From Dichomitus squalens LYAD-421 SS1 (Eukaryota; Basidiomycota; Agaricomycetes; Polyporales; Polyporaceae), in NCBI RefSeq assembly GCF_000275845.1, contig NW_006766888.1, positions 1,255,842 through 1,319,841 of the forward strand: DNA of 64,000 bases, given 5' to 3'. Position 1 is the stretch's first letter, and each line of letters opens with the position of its first letter. The position numbers were made by a program, and so were the translations under genes. Below the pieces are notes generated by a model, which saw nothing but the letters and a program-made list of their open reading frames with translations, had not been told where the DNA came from and made no database searches. This document shows, in pieces, positions 45,999-56,173 of the stretch.

Positions 45999-46590
45999 AT
46001 GAAGTTTACTCTTGCCGCCGCCTTCATCTCCACCGTCTTCCTCAGCGTCACCGCTCTTCCCGCAGCCGAGGCGGCCCGTCTCCAAGTGCGTGTAACAGTA
46101 CATCCCATTTTGATTCTAACACGCTCATGACTGAATCTAGCGTCGCACATGTGACTACCCTACCGTACCTCTCCTCCGTGCTTTCGATCCTTCGCTTACG
46201 GACCACTTCTATACCACGAACACCGTTGAGATGAACAACGCGGTGACCCAGGGTTATGACCAAGAGGGCAATGCGGCCACAGTTCATCCAGACCAAACCC
46301 CGATCACCGTCCCGCTCTACCGCCTCTACAGCCCCTCCATCACGGATCACTTCTACACCACCTCGGCCAGCGAGCGCGACAACGCCGCCCAGAACGGTTA
46401 CACCATCGAGGGCATCACCGCTTATGTGTACGAGACACAGCTGTGCGGTACGGTGCCGCTGTACAGGCTGTTCGACCCCTCGGGCGGGGACCACTTCTAC
46501 ACGACCAGCGCGGCTGAGAGGGACAATGCGGTCAACAGCTTGTATTACGCTTATGAGGGTATTGCGGCCTATGTTAACCCCCAGCCCTGA
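45999..46590 (+). CDS. Secreted DUF5648 repeat protein, copy 2
   Basis: Two exons (45999-46085, 46141-46590) give 178 aa; exon 1 is 87 nt, exactly as in copy 1. Signal peptide MKFTLAAAFISTVFLSVTAL, dibasic LQRR at the exon junction, then three repeats: VPLLRAFDPSLTDHFYTTNT, VPLYRLYSPSITDHFYTTSA, VPLYRLFDPSGGDHFYTTSA, with EGITAYV and EGIAAYVNPQP at the end. The proteins differ mainly in the first and third repeats, where YSPSA/K becomes FDPS. The copies lie in tandem about 3 kb apart with two mobile elements between them. Extracellular role unknown. Confidence 0.92.
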
Positions 46591-48151
46591 TGTGAGTTGT
46601 GCTGCTGCAGGCTTCCACGTCTTGCTTTGACCAAACACGGTTGCCCCTTCCAGCCCGTGACCAACTTGTCTTAGAGCTGTGTAAATCTATACCCGCAGTG
46701 TTAGCATATTGGACTATTCGATGATAGTATAGTCGATCGGATACAGCGCGCTGCTGACGAGTTGTTAAGGAGTGCTGCTTGGTGATAGGCAAAAGGAGGC
46801 GTATCGCATGACTCATTATAGGAGCTACTGGCATCCCAGTGGAGACCCTAAACGATATTGGATAAGTCGACGACTAAGTTACCGGCGTTGAAACGGGGAT
46901 CAGCAAAGGCCGTACAAGTAGTACCAATTAAGCTTAGCTTTCTTCCTCACAGATCAGCCTTTCTAGTACTGCGCTTTCTAGGTGCATGTTCAAATCGATC
47001 CTGGGTTGTTCCTTCAGATAGCGCGCCTAAGCCTCCATGAAAGTTGTGCTTCCGCATTTAAGATGTCGGTCCGAAGTGGCGATGGGAAGCATCCTGATCG
47101 CGACGAGGGATTAGTACAGGAGTCACGCGTCAGACATTCAGCTGACACAGAGTCGACGTACCTGCTAGCGGTTCTCGGGGTTACCGTGATGGAGGGAAGG
47201 AGGTACGCACCCATAACAGCATGTCGTATGGCCGTGCCACGTTGACACGGCGAGGAGTCTAAGCAAACCGAATTCGTGTTTGAGAGTGTCGACGAATAGG
47301 CAAGGACCGGAGATTGAGCCGGTGGCCAACCAAGACGGCTTGAATGGTGTTGGAATACTGGAAAAGATGCTTCTAGAAGCCGGAGAACACTGCGTGTATC
47401 GTTTGCGTAGAAATCCACGGGAGGATCAATTGAATACACCTAGGCTTCATGAACCTCGAAATGATACAGAAACCGCCTGACTAATCATACAAACGACAAG
47501 ACACCGCGCTTTCCCCCTGGACCGGGATCTCTGAACCTGTTCGTCCGCCCTACGCCTGCTTGGACTTTCACAAAGGTGGACACACGTGGGTGATGGACTG
47601 AACGGGATAGCCGGATATCCATCCATCTCGGGGCTTGAGGCTTTCGGAGACCTGGACGAGAACGAACGGGTCGCAAGAACGCGGGACAGAAGGAGAGCAG
47701 CATTCCCTCCAGAGCGGTGGGATGCAGCGGCATTTGTGGGGGGAGAAGAACCTTGAAAGTTCCGAGCCGAAGCGAATTACTGATACCGAGACCGAGGCAC
47801 GCGATGTGCACCTGGGAACCACCACGCCAGAAGATGCGACAACGCGACAACATTCGAATCCCGGTGGTGACACGTCTCCTGGACGCCAGCCCCGGACAGA
47901 CCAAGTTGCCATCGATGTCCCTTCCGGTAGACACCTCAACACAACAGCCCAAACCAGGTGCACGACAGATCTCCAAAGATTGTCTCCCGTGCGGCAAGAT
48001 TCGCACGAAGAGGCAAAGAAACTGAATCGATACTGGGGCAAGACACCATGACCACCTCATGGTAGATGTCTCTTCTCTTCTTCGTCTATCGGCGCACGCG
48101 TTTCTGAGTTCGGTGCATCTAGCGTGCATGCGTGCGTGCGCCGATGGACTC
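46591..48151. other. Intergenic, no supported gene
   Basis: Long open frames on both strands at 47485-48129 lack protein character; I treat them as chance. No repeat ends were found. Confidence 0.45.
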
Positions 48152-50088
48152 TCAAAGCTCCATAGGATGGACGGCGCTACCGTGCGCGTCCTTGAGCGCG
48201 TCGCCCGTCATCTGCCCGATCTTCATGAAAGCGTCCAAGAGCGCGGGCACGACGAACGGCTGCTTGCACTCCCTCGTGGTGTCCTTCACCATCGTCTCGA
48301 GCTCCGCACGCCGCACACGCTCCGCTCGGAGCAGCGCGTCCTGGACCCTGCAGTTTTGTTGCTCGCGGCCTAATTCCTCACGTAAAGCTGTTGTATTGAG
48401 ATTGAGTTGAGGATGTCGAGATTACGTTGTGAGCGTCGGGCGGCGGTTGTGGACGCGCATATATGCGGCGATCATGAGAACGCACATAAGTAGGTGGAGG
48501 TTAGGCAACACGTCACCATCCAGACATGAAGATAATCAGTACGTACCAGCAATTTCGTCCTCGAGTGCACGAACGCGCTGTTCTGACACATACGGATTGC
48601 TGCCCTCTTTCGGCGGTACCGGCTGCCCTGCCCGCCGCAACTCCAACTCCAAGTCACTTTCTTGGGCTTGGAGTGCCGAGATCTGCCGGCGGACGTCCCA
48701 TAGTTCCCTTGTGGCAGCGTGCACGGCAGGTCCCCGCGGAGGAGCAGAGGGCGTCGTAGAATGCGGTCTCGAGCCAGAAGCACCGATGCTAGCAGGCCTA
48801 CTGGCGAGCACGCTGGATGGAGACGCGAGTGACGTGAACGCGTTCGTGGCAGCAGGCATGGAAAGCTGGGTGCCCAGCGAGCTGATCGAAGAAGGGGTAA
48901 AAACAGCCGGGGTCGCCTGCGCGTTGGACATTGGAACCGGACTCGCTCCGGACACATGAAGGCTCGGCTTGGCCGGCAGGCCATTGTTCTGCGCAGATAA
49001 GAATGCCTGTGCGCTGGAACTCTTCACGCCCGCTTTCTCGAGCAGCGCCTGCAGATTAGAGAATTGTGGCTGCGTAGACGGAGCTGCGGTGGGGCGTGGA
49101 GGCAAAGACAAATCAGGTGGAGGGGCAGGTTCCATCTTGACGGTGGTCTGTCCAAGATTTGTCATCAAATGAGACGCGAGGCGACAGGGTGGCTGGGTGT
49201 CAGACTCACGGGCGTAGATTGACCTCGCTGCAGAAGTGACTGCAAGGCGGAGGACTGGCTCAACTGAGCAAGGGCCTGCTGAGTCACATCGATCACACTG
49301 TTAGATGACGTGTCACTGCCGTTCGCAAAGGGGGGCGTGCGCGCGCCCATATAGTGCATATCAACGTCTCTTACGCTGTGGTCAGCGTAGTAGCTGGACG
49401 AGCCAGCGCTGTAGCCGGAAGGCTCAATACCAGCAATACGTTGGGACAACGGTGTGACGCCCTTCCGAGCCTGGGATATAGTGGTGGGATACTTGGGTGC
49501 CTTTCCGAAAGGTTTGACATCTTGAATTTGGTGGTTACCGAAGCCGAAGGCTGGTTTGTTGTGTGGCTTTGGTTTGTATGGCTTATGTGCGAGGGACGTG
49601 GTATGCATCACGCCACTGAGAGCAACACAGTCAGAACACATTACGGCGTAAACTGACCTTTAGCAGAAGTACCGACGTACTCTTCGTTCAGAGATATGTA
49701 TCGACTAGGCAAGGCAATGAGGGACGGTGCGTGGGAATGCAACGAGGGGACTACAAGCTTACATGGAGCGATCCATCAACGAGGCCGCCTCAGCCTTAGC
49801 CTTCATGAAAGCGTTCTGGATCATACGATGTATGTCCTGATGAGGAGAAATATTTTCAGCACAAACGGTGAGCCGATGCGTGCGATGTCTACGCACGCTG
49901 TCCCTGTCAACATGCCAGACACATAGCATAAAGCCAGATTTCTCAATGGGCTTTTGCTCATGAGGCACTGGGAAGCCGAAGACTTCAAGGTCATCGATCA
50001 GACCTTTGGTATAGTCCGCAGCCTGATCCTCTCGCAACAAGAGACGAGCTCGTTCCCCGACGTATTGCACACGGACGACGAGCTTCAT
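48152..50088 (-). CDS. 511-aa disordered protein with coiled-coil C-terminus, unknown function
   Basis: Six minus-strand exons (50088-49921, 49836-49763, 49704-49654, 49615-49210, 49147-48547, 48387-48152) give 511 aa. The N-terminal 90 residues look folded: MKLVVRVQYVGERARLLLRE, DQAADYTKGLIDDLEVFGFP, then MIQNAFMKAKAEAASLMDRS. The middle is disordered, Ser/Pro/Ala-rich (QALAQLSQSSALQSLLQRGQ; MEPAPPPDLSLPPRPTAAPS). The C-terminus is a coiled coil: ELWDVRRQISALQAQESDLE, then RALEDEIAALREELGREQQN and a helical end. The third donor (GTTTAC at 49653) was chosen for frame and is weak. I do not recognise the family; the layout suggests a scaffold or nuclear regulator. It is head-to-head with ORC5, 273 nt apart. 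Confidence 0.75.
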
Positions 50089-50361
50089 GCGCAAGTGAAA
50101 TGTCGCTTTGAAAATCAGTTAAGCCTAGGGTGCAAGGTGAGACGATGAGACGAAAGTTGGAGAAACGCGTAAGCGAAGAGTGAGGCACAAAGGGAGAAAC
50201 AGAAACCGAAAGTGGGTAAGCGCTGTCCTGGCTCGTGTACATTGACCGCTAGCGCACGTGACCCGCTGTATCCGAATAGCCACGAGCGCGTCGCTCGGCC
50301 AGACGCGTCTGCGGCAGAGTGTCTTACCTTCTACCGCGTCTCGCTCCCTCTAGCCGTCCTA
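50089..50361. promoter_or_regulatory. 273-nt bidirectional promoter
   Basis: It separates the start codons of the 511-aa protein gene (-) and ORC5 (+), so the two share a short common promoter. Confidence 0.6.
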
Positions 50362-52332
50362 ATGGCCGATATCTCCTCAGCACTGCAGCATGCGGTCTCA
50401 GAATCCACAGAATACGAGATAGTAAAGTCTCACTTAGCTATGCTTCTTCTGTCTTACCCCCCTCCTTTCATCTATGTCCACGATCCGGATAACGTCCGAC
50501 TAACCACGGCCGCCATCCGTTCGACTCTGTCCCACCTCGTGTCGGAAGCCACAGACGTACCGAACCTCAAGTACGCCTGTGTGGACGCCGTGGCATGTTT
50601 CTCTCCGAGGATCCTCTTTGATACTGCGCTCAACGCGCTCGCAGGCTGGACACCTGACTGGCGAGATGGCGCGCAGAACTGGGAAGGGCCTGCTGGCGCC
50701 GAGACTAGAAGGTACAACGAGAACTTCGACGCCTTTGTCCATGGGCTGCAAGCTATCTCCTCGGGCGTGTCTGCGTCCACGTCGTCAACGAGCGGGATGG
50801 GTGGTGAGGGGAAGAGCAAGGCGAGGGCGGAGGAGCGTGCCCCGGCTGGCGAGAGGATGGTTTTGATTGTTGAGCGCGCGGAGCGTCTTAAAGACAATCT
50901 GCCTGACCTGGTCGTTCCTCTCACCAGATTGGCCGAGATGGTGAGTATCGCTGACTATTCGGGTGCCTGGAGTGATCTGGAGTGGTTATATTCCTTGTAT
51001 GGATATTGACGCCTCGCGCCTAGTCTCAGGTGGAGATCACGACCATCTTCGTCTCTGAAGTACAATGGCAAAACATTCGGCCCTCACTGCGCGCGTCGCC
51101 AGAACCCTACTACATTGACGTCCCGCGTCTCTCGAAGCAAGGTGAGCCGTACACAGCGTGTGAGCACATGCACGGAACCTCACATTCTCCTCAGCTACCA
51201 TTGACCTGTTGGCATCCTCCTTCCCACCGGCTATCCCAGAATCCTCGACCTCGCGCGCAACACACGTGGCTGCGTACCACCCTTCGCTCAAGCCACTCTA
51301 CGCGCACTTCCTCGCGTCGGTCTACAGTATCTGCGGCCCATTCACTCACGACCCCCTCGAGCTCAGCTACATCGCCGCAGCGCGCTGGCCAGGCTTCGTC
51401 CAGCCCATCCTCGACGCGCATCGTCAGCAGCTCCAAGAAGACGCGGAAAGCGCGACTGCCGCCGACGCCGACGATCCGGATGCCGAAGGCGACCTCGAAG
51501 ACCCGCACGAGATCCCGCCCGTCGACGAGGACGCGCGCATCCGTCTCCTCCGCCTCTTCACCCCCTCACTCACTGCCGCTCTCGACACCCTCTACCCCCG
51601 GCTCACCAACGCGGCACACTGGGCGCGCGTGCACGCTCCGCCCCCCGACCTCCTCACCATCCACCTCGGACATGCCCCAGAGGCACTCGTCGCACAAGCA
51701 GCTGCAAACGCCGCAAGCATAAGCGCAAGCGCCCCAGGGCTGACGGAAGCCGGTATCGACGCGCTCCCGCGCATGGCCAAGTTCGTGCTCGTCGCGGCCT
51801 TCGTCGCGAGCACGAACCCCGCGCGGAGCGATCTGCGCATGTTCGGCCGCGGGCTGGACGAGCGCGCGAAGCGGCGCAGGCGCAAGGCGGGGACCCCGCG
51901 GAAGCCGAAGCCGGGCACGACGGGCACGGCGGTGAAGCTGCCGCAGAGGCTGCTGGGGCCGCTGGCGTTCCCGCTGGACCGGATGATCGCGATATTGGGC
52001 GTGCTGCTCGAGGAGAACGACGCAGATACGCGGCCGGTTGCGCCCCAGTATACGTTGCCGGGGGAGTATACGGAGATGGAGATCGCGAGGGTGGCGGTGT
52101 ATGCAAACGTATGTCCTTTTCGTTCTCTCGTGGAGGTGGCGGCAGAGGTTGATCATCTTGATTTGGACAGATCGCGGAGCTGGCGAGTATGCGGCTACTT
52201 GTGCGGATATCCCCCGTTGATAGTCTAGACCGCACGCCTACATTCAAGTGTGGCATTGGGTACGACCTCGCCACAAAACTTGCTCGCAGCATAGGAATCA
52301 TGCTGAACGATTTAGTATACGAGGCGTTGTAA
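50362..52332 (+). CDS. ORC5: Origin recognition complex subunit 5
   Basis: Four exons (50362-50940, 51024-51141, 51195-52108, 52171-52332) give 590 aa. ORC5 is part of the six-subunit complex that marks replication origins and loads MCM. The N-terminal AAA+-like part has MADISSALQHAV, SYPPPFIYVHDPDNVRLTTA at the Walker A position, a Walker-B-like ERMVLIVERAERLKDNLPDL, and VEITTIFVSEVQWQNIRPSL. The C-terminal ORC5 domain is clear: GPLAFPLDRMIAILGVLLEE, YTLPGEYTEMEIARVAVYAN, then IAELASMRLLVRISPVDSLD and FKCGIGYDLATKLARSIGIM. The family usually has a GxxGxGKT P-loop; here HDPDNVRLTT stands in its place, so nucleotide binding by this subunit is doubtful. ATG 50362 has a good context (AATGGC). 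Confidence 0.9.
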
Positions 52333-52649
52333 CGACAGCTATCAGAAGCTCACCTCGTTGAATGCGAACTGCGGCGTCTGAGATTGACTTCATGAATGTA
52401 TATTGCTCTACGATCATACGCCCATGAACAGAATGACAATTGCGGCGTGTCGAGGCGCTACTGGGGCGTACTACGGTGGCGCATCTCGGGTTGCATAATG
52501 AGGCGGCCCTTCTTCAACGATTCTCTCCACTGACCCTGTCCGTCTTGTCTTATACCCCCTCGCGTTATAAAAGACACGACCGTGGTGGTAGCTACAAGTA
52601 AAGACAACCTACCACTGCTCACTTTCGATTGCGTTCACCCCGCTCTCCC
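52333..52649. promoter_or_regulatory. Intergenic with TATA promoter of the F-box gene
   Basis: No exon. TTATAAAAG at 52565-52573 lies 85 nt before ATG 52650. Confidence 0.55.
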
Positions 52650-53966
52650 ATGGCTTCTGTTTCATCATCCCGCTCTTCTCCTATTGGAAAGCTGCCAGTG
52701 GATGTCTTCGACTCGATATTATCTATCTTAAACGAAGAAGATAGAGACACGCTGAAGAATTGCTCTTCGGTGACGAAACAATGGCACGATCGTTGTGTCC
52801 GAATCATCTTCTCATCCCTTGACATCAACAACAAGAATACGAACGCGTTTCCCGCCTTCCAGACCTGGCTCAGCATCAACGTCGACGCTGCGGCCGTGGT
52901 CAAGACCCTCAGAATTTGGAAACTTCCGGTTGAGATAGACGTTGACCAGCTGGCGTCTGTTCTGGCGCCATTAGCTGGTCTACAAAACCTGACGTTGCAA
53001 TTTATCCGGGAACCGCAGTCTCAGATAAAATCTTCCTCTCCACTCTCCATCCAAGGTCCTAGGAGCCGGTCGCTCAATACCCTAGAGCTTCTCTTGCCTT
53101 CCGAAGCAAACAGGTCTATGCTGGCTGCGCTCACAGTCATTTGCCTGTTTGATACAATCAATACGGTCGGCATGCAGGGGTTCAGTTCATTAAAACCGGA
53201 TCTCAGGTCTACGGAAGGCCTTACCAAGGTTCACCAGCTCAGACTACAGTACTTGCCTCAAGCATGTGCTTCTGAAGAAATGAACATGTTCAGCGGAATT
53301 ATGACTTCGGCACACCTACGCAGCCTATATCTAGAATGCCACAGTCCATCGTCTTGGGACGGATTGCGCATCCTCAGTCAGACATTTGTTAACCTCAAAT
53401 TTGTTGACTTGGACCTGGTGCAACTGAAGAACTGTGTCAAAGGTATGTCTCAACTGCAATTGACTTTGCCATTTTCAGTCAACTCACCTTAGGTTGCAGA
53501 CGTTGACTGGACGACGTTATGGAAAGCTCTTTCCTCATGTGCGCAGCTGCAACGACTTCGTATAAATCCGCCGTCCCTTGTGGATGCCTTAGTCACTGCG
53601 CCCTCTAAACTGTTCCAAACGTCATTGACCTCAGGCGGCTGTTGGGAGGTACTCCGGGAGCTTGTAATCGGACCAGGATATAGCCCGAGAGCCGAAAGCC
53701 TCCCAAACCGTATTAAGAGGATGCTTTGGGACTTACCAGGCATCGTTCGTCATGACTTGCGTGGGCCTTTCCCGAACCTGGATACCGTGACCGTGGAAGT
53801 GCCACTCAGCGCCCCTATGCAGAAACGTGATGAGAATGGCAGATCCAACGGTCTTGCGGCTCCAACAGTTGTCTCTTCTGAGCAAGTGAAGTCGGCGATT
53901 GTGAGGGCGTTACCATCGCTCCAAGAGGAGGGATTGTTGCGTATCACGGTAATAGGGCGGACATAG
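52650..53966 (+). CDS. F-box protein with LRR-like C-terminus
   Basis: Two exons (52650-53442, 53500-53966) give 419 aa. The acceptor GTTGCAG at 53499 is used because the nearer CCTTAG would give a stop. The F-box sits at residues 12-50: IGKLPVDVFDSILSILNEED, RDTLKNCSSVTKQWHDRC. It should recruit Skp1/Cul1. The rest has leucine-rich, repeat-like strands (LKTLRIWKLPVEIDVDQLAS region; GLQNLTLQFIREPQ; LTKVHQLRLQYLPQAC; SAHLRSLYLECHSPSSWDGL; SCAQLQRLRINPP; VLRELVIGPGYSPRAES) that would bind a substrate. It belongs to the expanded basidiomycete F-box superfamily; the partner is unknown. TATA promoter upstream. Confidence 0.85.
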
Positions 53967-54277
53967 TGGACACGTCGAGACTTTTCGTAGGGCACTGTCA
54001 ATCTGCCTGGCGAGACTATACATGTACTCAACAAAGGTCCATATGATGATATATCATTCTATTGTACTTCAGGCAAAATTAGTACGGTCTCGTTAAGCAT
54101 ATGGGATGCATACCAACAGACTGAAGATGTCCATCACCAACTGTATCTTCAATAGACTAGTCACGTTGTCCAACTCATACCTACTGGTGTTCTTGGGATC
54201 CGCCGCTCACAGCCCTCTGCAATAGCATGTCGTATACTACCTCGTAAAAGTGACAGCAGAAGGTATCCCCTTCTCTG
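53967..54277. other. Convergent intergenic gap
   Basis: 3' flanks of the F-box gene (+) and the hemerythrin-type gene (-); no further feature. Confidence 0.6.
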
Positions 54278-55100
54278 TTACTGCTGTCCAGCAGCAGCTC
54301 TTCCGGCAGCAGCGTCGTGATCGCGATGCTTCAACTCCTCCTTTGCCGCTTCCATCTCGCCCTCTCTAGGAAACGACGAAAACCAGTCCTTGACTTTGTC
54401 AATGGGAGCCTCGAGCAGCCCGACAAGAGTCTCTGCTGGAGGTTTGTTCGGGATTGAGGGATGCCCTCTGTAACGCACGACGCATCAGTGCATCTCGTCA
54501 GATGGCTTGACGGCAAGGGTAGGACCCACCTTGTAGGTACGAGCTTCTTGGTCTTTTTGAAGCTCTGCGCAGCCTCCTTGCTCGACTCCTTGCTGATGAC
54601 GGCCTCGAGCGCGGGGAGGTCCTTGATCTCCTCGTCGTCGTTGTGGTGGTGCAGCCGAGCCATCATGGTCTCGATGAGCTTATGATATTCCTCGGCTCCA
54701 GGCTGCAGAGACTCTAGCTTGTAGAGGTCCTGCTTCACTTGCTACGATTCGTGCGGCTCGTTAGAGGAGCTATCTGACGAACGAAGACGTAGACTGCGTA
54801 CCGTGTGCTCTTCGCGGTCGTGGTCCGCGAGCTGCTTGCCCTTCTCGCCGAGGTGCTGCTCCATCAGAGGGTAAACCACAATCTCCTCTCCTACGGCGTG
54901 CCGCGCAATCTCCCATGTGAGCTGGCGCGTCCATCGGGCCTGCGCCTCGACGTCGCCGCGTTCCCGAGCGCGCTTGTACTGGTCGTGGTACTCGTACATC
55001 TGCATAGCCCGTCGGAGGTCAACACGGAGTCTGGCACGATGATGTGCGTCATGCTCACCTCCTCATGGTCCTCTTTGATCGATTCGAACAACGTCGACAT
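54278..55100 (-). CDS. Hemerythrin-like HHE cation-binding protein
   Basis: Four minus-strand exons (55100-55059, 54999-54802, 54741-54530, 54467-54278) give 213 aa. The first exon, MSTLFESIKEDHEE, contributes the first metal-ligand histidine. Others follow as in HHE proteins: MYEYHDQYKRA, WEIARHAVGEEIVVYPLMEQ, HLGEKGKQLADHDREEH, MMARLHHHNDDEEIKDLPAL. The fold is a four-helix bundle binding a di-iron or other metal centre, linked in fungi to oxygen, NO or metal stress. The C-terminus (AAKEELKHRDHDAAAGRAAA) is a helical extension. No signal peptide, so probably cytosolic. Introns are canonical GT-AG and frame-consistent. Confidence 0.88.
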
Positions 55101-56173
55101 GGTCCTAGAGTAAAGGAAGGAAGAATAATTGAGCAAGAGCCTTGCGGTGCGTGTTGTGGTTCGTGTCGTTGTGCGCAGGGCAAGCATGTGGACGAGACTG
55201 AGGCTTTTGAGCACAGTACTGTGAGGTTATAGAGCATCCAGGACGGTAGAGGCTCCAATGGCCCAGCCAATGGGGACATGGGGATAGGTTGTCGACGCGG
55301 CTATGACGTCGTTGGGAGTAAGTAAGTTTGGTGAAGTCGCGATCGAGATCTCATCGGGAAGCTACCGCTGTCCGAGTTTGGAAGCCAATCAACCACTGCC
55401 CGACACTCCACACTGTACTTTCGTTCTCGGACTCTCACGTCTGGAAGCAGTCCATGACCTAGCTCAATCGTCGGAGTATGTTAGGTGGTAGGACGTCAAA
55501 ACATCGTTACGCCCATCCCCATGCTCTGAAAATATTCCGGCATGTCTACAGGTAGCAGTGGAAGAGGTCTCAGACAATCCTTAACCAGAGCTTCTATCTG
55601 GCTGTTCTGATCCCTTGAACCTCGGAGTACATCGCTTACAATGATTGACTGCTCCCACCCCACGGCCCATCTGCCCTTGGGAAGGAGGGGAACGCGGTAC
55701 CATTACGGCAAAGTACTGTGAAGGACACGTCTTCCCGCTTCCTCGTCACATCTACATGCTTCGTCCTGCTTGCAGGCCTTTTTGCGCCATGGAGCGCTTC
55801 CACAGACTGCGTCTTGGAGCCTTGCAAATCATGCAATTCATCGATGGTCGGAAGGATCAAGGCCTCGGACTTCGATCTTGTACTCGGCAAATGTGCGGTA
55901 CAGTCTCCTACAGAACTCCACGTGCACTAGTGTAGTACCATGGCACCCTCTGTCAGCTAGCTAGAGGTTTCTGTATCGTTAGAGGGATGGGGGTAGCGTA
56001 TGCGTATGCTGAGGGAAAGACCCCGGTCGTCATGCGTCTAACCTCAGTTTGAGCGCATCCGGGGAAGGCGCCCAATATCCGAACAGAACGTGCCTCGAGC
56101 ATCATCTTCCAGTCGTGCTGCACATCGCCGACCACGACGAGCCCCCGTTCCAGAGCTCGTCGGAACCATCACC
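55101..56173. other. Intergenic; one Cys-rich open frame, not supported
   Basis: A plus frame at 55718-55930 reads like a small secreted protein (CFVLLAGLFAPWSAS, then five Cys) but starts with GTG and has no upstream ATG in frame or visible first exon. Otherwise empty. Confidence 0.35.

Noticed and set aside
47485..48129. 214-codon open frame (-) and its plus-strand counterpart
   Set aside because: Neither strand reads like protein; no signal, domain or homologous pattern.
55718..55930. Cys-rich secreted-like frame
   Set aside because: Begins with GTG; the frame has a stop upstream and no ATG-bearing first exon was found.
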